A stretch of DNA of 64,000 nt. Source: Capitulum mitella (taxonomy: Eukaryota > Arthropoda > Thecostraca > Pollicipedomorpha > Pollicipedidae). A program made the translations under genes and the position numbers. A model generated the notes under the pieces. It saw nothing but the letters and a program-made list of their open reading frames with translations. It made no database searches and was not told where the DNA came from. Shown piece after piece: positions 13,201 to 23,100 of the stretch; position 1 is the stretch's first letter; each line of letters opens with the position of its first letter. The stretch spans positions 27,014,024 to 27,078,023 of the forward strand of contig CP099849.1 in the NCBI GenBank assembly GCA_030062745.1, given 5' to 3'.

Positions 13201-16200
13201 CTTATGGCGTCACTTTTGCATCTTTTGCAGATCAGATTTCGAGCAACACGGGGCAGCTTGGGTGTAAATAAGGGCGAAACACGTATCTTTTGGCGTATTT
13301 TCAATGAAGGTAGTCAACATCGATACATTTGGTCATTTCCAGCATTTCTATTTATGTATGTATGTATATGTATAGATGTATACATTTGTATCAGTGCGCC
13401 AACGCGTGTTTATTATGGTCTTTGAGTGCATATTTCATACAAAATGGCATATTGCAAAGCAAATCTGGACCAGGTCACAAAATAGTTGCCCTTGACCTTT
13501 GTTGACCTTGACCCGAAATGATCCTGGTATATATGTAAGCGAATCCATGTGCGCACACGTATTTTTACTGGGGTCTTTGAACGCATGTTTCATACAAACT
13601 GACATGTCGCGAAACAAATTTGGGCCAGGTCACGAGATATCTGACCTTGACCTTTTATGGTCCCGACCTACAATGACCCTGGTATGTGTAAGCGTATCAG
13701 TGTGCGCACGCGTCTTTTTATTAGGGTCTTTGAATGCGTATTTCATACAAACTGACATGTTGGAAAGCAAATCTGGATCAGGTCACCAGCTGTTTGACCT
13801 TGACCTTTGATGACTTTGACCTTTATTGACCCTCACTTTGGTCTTGGTACATCCATCACTTATGCCCAAATGACGTCGCGTGATTGTGCTCAAACGGTAA
13901 TCTTAGGTAGAATGCTGGTTCTTTCACAAAGCTCCCATTTGTTAGCGACAACCGTCGTTTTCATTATGCTTGCATGACTTCAAATGCTTGAAATTTCAAA
14001 AATTTCCGGCCGATTTCCGATTTTTCTGCGTCATTCGACGAGCCATTCAATTGCCATAAATGTCGCAGAGTAGCAACAACCAACTCTGATCCGTTCTCGA
14101 TATATTCAAGAAAAAGAGGTGGGAGGACACAAAAAGACCTCTTCCAGTGCGCGTGTTAACCCTATTCCCGGAGGGCTAGACGGTATGGCCGATTCCCGGC
14201 AGGGGGGGGGCAGATTCGGCCCCCCCTGAGATCTCGAGAACTACTCATCCGATTTCATCGCAACAAACGGCAATCAATTTGCCGTGACGTGAACTACATT
14301 TTTATAAAAAGAAATTTTCAAAATTTTGAAATTTGTGGATACAGGGGGGCAAAAATGTCAAAAGAGGGGGTACTTTTTGACTTCTTATAACTCCGTTGTT
14401 TATGGACCGATTTCGATGAAACTGGCATGAATCGAGAGATTATGGATAGGGCTTTTACCATGGGTATGCAAATTTGAAATTTTGAGAAAATTCATGGGCG
14501 TTCACAGGGTTTCAAAAATAGGGGGATTACTTTTCTAATAACTGAATGAACAAAAGAGGCCAAAACACTTTTTTAGCTTCTGCTAGTCATGTTATGCTAA
14601 AGAAGTACAAATCGCATTACAATGTTTGTATAATGTTAGCATAGGCGGTGCCAGGGACATAAAAAAGGGAGAACTGTCATGGTCACACGTTCTTCAGATC
14701 AACTTGTGACCTTTGACCTAAAATGACCTCCAGTGACCTTGGGGTCACCTGGAATGATGTCGCGTGCATTCAATATTATCTGTAAACGTTTTTAATCGAT
14801 TGAATTCACTCTATTCCAAAAAAATCATTTTTTGGCTTTTGCGATATAGGGTACGCGCACTGACATTTTAGGTCATAGCTCCGTGATCCGACCTGATATC
14901 AAGCTGAAACTTGGTACACAAGTAGAGGGCACCTTTCTACGTCATATATATTCCGGGTTTGGCATTTGAAAAGACGGCGCCGAAATTACTGCGAAAAAAC
15001 AAATTTTGACTTTTGACCTTGACCTGACCTTGTAAAGTGACCTCAGATAAACAAAATTACATATGCACATTGCCCAACTATTTAGCTATACATTCATATA
15101 AAGTTTTAAGTTCTATCTTAAAAACTCTGTTTTTGGCAGACATTTTCCTTTTACCCTCAACATGGCCAAAAATGACCTGAGGTGTCTCCCAAAAACGTTG
15201 CCTGGCTCCGCCCCTGACCAAAATAGAATTTCGAAATTTCGTCACGATGCGTAGAAGGAATAGCTAGGAAAAGTCACCAAGTTTCGTGGAGCTGCGTTAA
15301 AAAACCTGGAATTGGCAAGCAAAAAACCCGAGGGGGGGCAGATTCCGCCCCCCCCCTGCCGGGAATAGGGTTAAGGTCCAAAATCGCATGCTGTTGTGCG
15401 GACCGCGGCCTCGCAGCCTTGTTCATATATTGCTGTACTCGGAGAAATATGAACAGGTCTGTCGGCAAATGAAGGTCACGCTGCGCCGTTAATACCCTCT
15501 AGCCGTGCGTTCTTCCAGAAAGAAAATTTCATTCTCACTGAGACCGTCGGTTTATTCCATACCGCGTGAAGTGTGATGAGAACAGTCAAATGCAGTGCGA
15601 GACAGTTGCATATAATGAGCAATACTGCACCATGCATTATGAAAGCCATTATCAATGTCAGTCCTTATAAAACACTGAATCAGTCCTTGACGCTAAAATA
15701 CTCTTGGTTTGACGCGCTTAGATCGGGAGCAGGGCAGCTTGTCTTTTAGAAACTGAAATTCTTGGTGGTGAATGAAGGCAGAGCTTTTCGGTGCGCGCGG
15801 CGAGCGCAGATGAAATCGTGCCCAGTTTCCTGGCCAACCACGGCGGCTGAGGCTTCTGTAACTATGCGAACTGCACGCTCCACAGCTTGCGTGTGAACTG
15901 GATACCTCTTGATTTTCGCCGGGATGTCGGCGATGCGCTCGATTTCCTCGTTGCAAATATTTGACAGCAGAGGCGGCTGAGTCACACGCGTGGATTCCCA
16001 GTCGATTAAATCAACGTAGGTAGCGGCATTAAAACTGATGTTGGGGGTTCTAAACCGTCGAACGCCTGACCCACATTCGCTGTCGCGGCTAGCCAGGATG
16101 AGTCTGAATGCTCTGCTGCCAATAGCTGCATGGCGTCGGCTACCATCGCGAGCAGAATGGCTTCAGGATGAGCCCAGTAGCCATTCCTCTGGATGACGGG

Positions 16201-19200
16201 CTTAACCACGGCCCGGTCTTCATCTGGCAGATCTCGCAGCAAGCGTCCGCTGAAGAGCAAGTTTTGTGATCCTTTTGCGCAGTATGGATGAGACTTGATG
16301 TAAAACCACATCGGTGCGTAGTGGTTCAGAATGAAGTTAACGAGTCTCTTCATGTCCTCTCACGGCTCCAACGTTCCTATGTACAGGCGAAGCCGGCGCG
16401 ATGCCATTGTAAGCCGCCTTACGTGGTTACGGGACCAGGTTTCCTGTTCGCAGCACCCGATGGGACATCTCCAGACTGCACAGCCATGTACAGATCACAA
16501 AGTAACTTCTGGTCTGAGCTGAACTCACGAGCGACTTCGTCAGGGATCCGACTCACCTTGCCCGACACAGGCTGAAACTGGACTGCCGGCAGGGTCTCTA
16601 CCCGCCCAGACACTTGCTTTCCATGCGTGTCACTGAAGGACTTGGGTCCTGTTATGACACCGTCAACTTCTCGAAACACCCCCCTTAAGTAAAGCTCGTT
16701 CAAATGCGACTGACATACAAAGCAGTGCACCGGAGTATCTCGCGCAAACTCAAATCGGCAACAGATACCTGCATAAGGCCCTGTATTCACTGCAGTCCCG
16801 TCACGGCCAATAACACACACATCGTACGCATTACACTAACAAGCCAGCGACTGCAGTTCATTGAAAATATCTACGGCTTTTCCTCAAAGTGGCGTGAAGT
16901 GCGTTAGATACTCCCCACCGAGCTCGGCGACCACTGCAATGTGCTCTTCTTGCACAACCACCTTTTTCTCTCTTGAAGAACTTGCACTCTCAGTGTCCTT
17001 GCTAATCGCCAAATCTTTCCGTCCATCGGAATATAATGCTGTCAACCCCTCTTCCAGCACTCCCTCGGGCAAGGCGTTGATAAGCGCAGCTGCTGCTCGG
17101 TTCGATATTCCATACCGGTCACCCGCCAAGACACTCCGCGTCAGCAGGTCGACGTTGTAGTCGGCGGGGAGGTTTTCGTCCACTGAAGTTTCAGGCTGTT
17201 CATGGGTAACACTGCTGCTCGAATCAGTCATCCCCGAGATGCCACCTTCGAGAGCTAGCTCCAACTCGAACGTTCCTGGAGATCCGTGCTCTTGTTTCTG
17301 GAACGCCGCCCGTCTCGCGGCCTGCTGCTGCCTGCGCCGTCTGTTGAACAGATCTGCTCCATCGATCCGCATCAGTCTGGGCCCTCGCTCGTCGGCTAGA
17401 AAAGGACTTCAATGGCTGGTGCTTTCTTTTCTCTGAGACATTTAAAGGAACTGGTGTCGCTGGTGTTGTAGCTGGCTATGTCCATCAGCTGATCAAACCA
17501 TTGCCCAGCGACATTATTGAAGCATCTTGCCTCCTGGATTTTGATCGTCTTCCTGCCTTCGGCCATCGAGTACGGCAGTCATTTACCAACTACACTCCTC
17601 TTGTCTGAGTAACGATCGGAATACCCTTCTTAGCCCAGATCTGAGAAACCGAAGCTGCTACGGTTTAATGGCTGGTCTGATTGGATGACTGCGGCCGCCG
17701 TGACCTCTGCACAGTTCTGCGTGAACTTTTCGCAGGTAGTTGACCACATCCTTTCTTGTCGAGAGAACGTTCAGTTTAAGGTCACTTGGCTGGCCAAACG
17801 CAGTGTTCTGTACCACTCCTTTGTGATCTCCGCGATGTCATGCCGCTGCACTAAACAACACGGAAAACTACACATCACGTCAGTGCACCACAGAAGATCT
17901 CGCGTCACTGTCGTGCTCACGCCGTAACTGCGTTCAGTCCCACGAACCCACTTTCCTCTCCCGAGCCCTTCTGTCGGCCATTAGGTCCAGAGGTACTGGC
18001 TTAAATGTGCTATTGTCACATCTCAAGTCACAGCGAGCCCTCTCCTCTCCCACTTTGTTTGCATAAGCGACATGACGGAAAACAAATCTGCGCCGCGCCC
18101 ACGTTTTCCGTACACTTGGACCTGCTGTTGCGTGGCGAGGTTAGAAGCCCGTAGCGGCAAATCACATCGTGCTCATGCGAAAATTATGCATTTTGGACAT
18201 GGAAAGTGGCAGACATCCACCTTCGGTTGTCTTTCGCTGCCATGCTCCGCGTCACACAACTTCAAACTGCTCCGTCGAACTCGGAAAGTACCACTCAAAA
18301 GCGCACGCGATTATCGATTGTATGCCATCGAAACGCTAAATCTTAAGACCCATAACTGCCTGTTTTAAAGAGGCGTCATAGGTGGCGCTACTGTATCTCC
18401 TCTACAGGGCATATTTCCTCGTTGGGGATAGTAGATATGTTTACACTGCCGTTTTTTGAGCATATTGAATATTTTAGAGGCATGTGCAAGCTTTTATCAC
18501 TCTTATATGTCAATTTCTTTCCATCGACACACCCTACTCTGTACCTCAATTTGATACGAATAATTTGCCAGGGAGGTGCTGGGGATTAGAGCGTGTATTA
18601 AGCAGAGCTTGCTGTTCGGTTTCTGGGCCCCATGGTCTATGAACGCAATTGCTTGAAGATTAAATCACGAAAGCATCGCGAACTCGACTTGCGGACCAAG
18701 CGGACGGCACGGCCAGCCAAGCGGCCAACAGCCCTCCACACCGGCCGGACCGTGTCAGAGGCAGCGGCGGCGGCGCTCACCCGTAGGCGAACGAGGTCAT
18801 GATGATGCGGTCCTGGAACTCGAGCTTCTCCCAGACGTCCGACATCACGTCCCGCAGGCAGATGGTCTTGCGGCCCGTCACCGTCGCCTCGAAGTGGTTC
18901 CATTCCATCCGTCTGAGAGGAGGGCGAGGCGGCTAACGTCAGCGTCACGGCCCAGCCAGCGCCGCCGCAGAAACGCGTGGCAAGACAGATAGCCGTACGC
19001 GCAGTACATGCAGTTTTACATTATACAACCATGTGTAAGTACACGTCAACTCTACCCTAGCTGTACACACAAAGTACGCAGATGAACAGATCAGCGTGTC
19101 AAAACATGGCTGTCTTACTCTCTGGAGAATTCGAAACAAAACGTTTGCCCGGCGGCACACACGCCAGCAAAATATGCTGAGTCCGCCGTGTTTTCATGCA

Positions 19201-22200
19201 ATTTAGCGTCAACCTGGCGGGGAACGACACCGGCGGGACCCACTTTTCGATGACGTGGGCGAAGACGACGTGTCCATTGGAGCAGGCGCCGGCCACCTGC
19301 GTGCCGTCGTTGGACCAGGCGATGCGGAGGATGCTGCCCGTGTTGGGCTTCTCCAGCGAGTGGGACCAGCCCTTCTGGTCGCACAGCCGCAGCGTGTTGA
19401 ACGAGCCCACGGCGAAATTATCGCCGCTCGGGCTCCACGAGATGGCCGTCACCGGGTAGTCGTGCGGCGCCGAGTTGTACAGCATCCGGCCGTACCGGTC
19501 CCAGATTCGGTACCTGGGGAGGTACCAACCGAGCAGTACAGCACCCGGCCGTACCGGTCCCAGATTCGGTACCTGGGGAGGTAGCGGCCTGTCCGTACAG
19601 TATCCGGTCCCGGTCCCAACTACGGCACATGGGGAGGTACCGGCCTAACGGTACAGTATCTGGCCGTACTGGTCCCAGATTCGGTACCTGGGGAGGTACC
19701 GGCCTAACGGTACAGTATCCGGCCGTACCGGTCCCAGATTCGGTACCTGGGGAGGCACCGGCCTAGCGATACGGTATCCGATCGAACCGGTCTCTGATAC
19801 GGCACCTGGTGAGGCATCAACTGAAGGCAGGTAGGCCACGGCAGGGCGGCCCTTTATGAGATCCTAACGTTCATGCTACCCCTCCCAGTATCCGTCCTAA
19901 CATCCGTCCCACCATCTTCCGCACCGCGCACAAACCCCCTTCAGTGTTGTTTACGTCACAATGTCCAAGCCGCCTGCCGTCCTTGGTCGTCTCACCTACA
20001 GTCCTCAGCGCCCGAGGCGATGCACCGATTGTTGGAGTTCCAGGCCAGCGTCAGAATGGGTCCGTCGTGCGCCTTCCACTGCAAAGCACGTTCAGGACTA
20101 GTGACTCACAACACAGCGTCTGGGGGGCGGTAAGCACACATGCCGGTAACCGGCAGGCTCTCTCCGTCTGAAATGACGGAATGTTCCTATTCGATCCAGT
20201 AACCGCAAAACGACGGGCTGCAATACGAAGCACCAAGGTTTCAACCAAAGGATGAACGTAAAAATGCTTATACAGTAATACTGTCCTTTCCTGAATGACG
20301 TTGCGTACATCATATACAATAAAATGCACATATTATTGTCAATCGCAAACTAAGTTCTGAATCACTTTGCAGCACTTGAGATTTCCGGCAATTCTGCACC
20401 ACCGGTAACAAACATACGCATCTAGAAAGTCAACAGACAACCGCAAACCTAATGAAGCTTCAAAATGGTTCATAACTGGCTCGGTAATTACTGCTGCTAC
20501 ACCTCCAGGGCTAACGGTCCGACTAAGCAAACAAGTGAAGAATGTTGAACAACTTTCCGCGAAGCATGTTTTTTCTATCACTGGGATAACCGTTCTGTGT
20601 TAATGGATGCGATATATCTTGCCCTCGCTGCGCCCTTAACCCATTAACTAGCTCTGTTTTACACGAAGCAAGGTACCCAAAAAGCTGAAAAAGACAACAA
20701 AATCCTGACAGATCTACAATACGTCCTCACTTGTAGTCTCCCAGCACCCCAACACCAAGCGCAGACTTCCACACACACGCACCACCCTCGGGCACCGTCA
20801 CATCACAACCGCAGCTGAGAGAGCGACCCCACTGCCGACTCTAGCAGCAGACCCGTCCCTCCAGATGCGGACCCATCCCTCCCGCTGGAGACCCCGTCCC
20901 TCCACCCGCGGCCACCGACCGAGTTGGGCTTGGAGTTGGGCTGGAGCGGCTTGACGATGATGTTCTTGCGCTGCGAGTACACGACCTCTGACGAGGTCGG
21001 GCCCCAGTCGGCAGCGTAGATGGAGCTGCTGCTCTGCACCAGCGTGGAGCGCAGCATTCCGGAGCGAGACCACATCTTGAGCGCGCCGTCCTCGCCGGCT
21101 GCCGGTACCGGGCGCGCCGGTCAACCGCACACACCAGACAGTAACCAGGTACCGTCCCCACAGTAACCAGAGGCCGTCCACACGGTAACCAGGGGCCGTC
21201 CAGACAGTAACCAGGGGCCGTCCACACGGTAACCAGGGGCCGTCCAGACAGTAACCATGCCGTCCAGGCGGTAACCAGGCGCCGTCCTTACGGTAATCAG
21301 GTACCGTCCCGACAGTAACCAGGGGCCGTCCACACGGTAACCAGGGGCCGTCCAGACAGTAACCAGGGGCCGTCCGGACAGTAACCAGGGGCCGTCCACA
21401 CGGTAACCAGGGGCCGTCCATACGGTAACCAGGGGCCGTCCACACGGTAACCAGGGGCCGTCCACACGGTAACCAGGGGCCGTCCAGACAGTAACCAGGG
21501 GCCGTCCACACGGTAACCAGGTGCCGTCCACACGGTAACCAGGGGCCGTCCAGACAGTAACCAGGGGCCGTCCAGACAGTAACCATGCCGTCCAGGCGGT
21601 TACCAGGCACTGTCCATACGGTAACCAGGTACCGTCCAGACGGCAACCAGGCGCCGTCCATACGGTAACCAGGGGCCGTCCAGACAGTAACCAGGGCCGT
21701 CCAGGCGGTAACCAGGCGCCGTCCATACGGTAATCAGGGGCCGTCCACACGGTAACCAGGGGCCGTCCATACGGTAACCAGGGGCCGTCCACACGGTAAC
21801 CAGGGGCCGTCCAGACAGTAACCAGGGGCCGTCTAGACGTTCTCAGGGGCCGACCGAAGAGTAACCAGGGGCCGACTAGACGGTAACTAGGAGCCGTCCA
21901 AACGGTAAACAGGGACCGTTTGACACGGCCATCAACCACCAGGGAGAACGTCTCCACATCCTGTCCACGCTCTCTCCCCCGGACCACAGACAAAGAGAAC
22001 TTTTCATCAAATGGGCTGCACGTGACAACTTTCATCGAGCACTGAAGGAACGCATCCAATGATAAGACGTGTTCCCGCGACGAAAGGAAAGGCATAGAGG
22101 TAAAAATGACCAAAAAACGAATGGAGGACGAGTGCAAAATTGTGATTATTCGGTCCTACTTGCACTTGACCAAGGGCTTTAAATAATTAAACTTCAAACT

Positions 22201-23037
22201 GGCAAGTGTGAAAGAACTGGAAGCATCACCATATCCGCACAAGTTATGCTCCATATTTTTAACCAAAACAAAATAAAAACAAAACAATGAGCTTGCCAGC
22301 CGCTACTGATCGCCACCATCAGGCTGTCCCGGCGTTCTGAAGCGTTTCTCACATGTCAACAGGGCAGATCCGTCACTGCTCCAGCGCGCGGATAGCACAG
22401 CTCCCTTGTGGGCCTCCACAGTCTTTTCTATCCTGCCGACCTTGTTCATCATGTAAAACTTGCCTGAAAAAGCACCAGTACATGTTTCAGTGTATGGAGA
22501 CAACTGGTTGGTTGGTTGGTTATTGGGGCTTAGGGGCGCACCGACTCCAGGGTCATTCGGCGCCCATGGAGACAACTGTACTAAGCGACTAAAACACTCG
22601 CGAACAATCAGACAAAATATCATCAACCGACTCTCTTGCGAGCTCGGCACGGTGTTGTGAAAGGAGAACGTTAAACCCAGACTAAAATTACTTTTTATGA
22701 TCATTTATCATGCTATCTGAAATGCTCGGATCACTCAGAGTTCCTGAATAACAGTGAACAATGTCAATGATTCGTTGCCGTAGGAACGACAATATTTTCA
22801 CTTCTCAGCTCTCTTCTCACTTCACTTCTCACACTCGCATAACGCGAACTGCAATTAATTCATATGCTTCTTCTACTGTCATATGCGTAATCTGTCGACA
22901 TAAAAAAGGTCCAAAAAGCACTGAAATGTACTGAAAAGTAATGAGAAGCTCCCGAGGTCCACCAAAACAATGAAGCCAAAAGTTGACCCAGCACATGCAG
23001 CAGGCAGCCCCAGCCCCAAACATCTGGACTTATTGTG

Positions 23038-23100
<63 letters not shown>

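Noticed and set aside
20798-22137. Long minus-strand frames with a repeated [13 protein letters not shown]-like motif
   Set aside because: Product of the 22-bp intronic array; they run out of frame over or across real IFT80 exon c.
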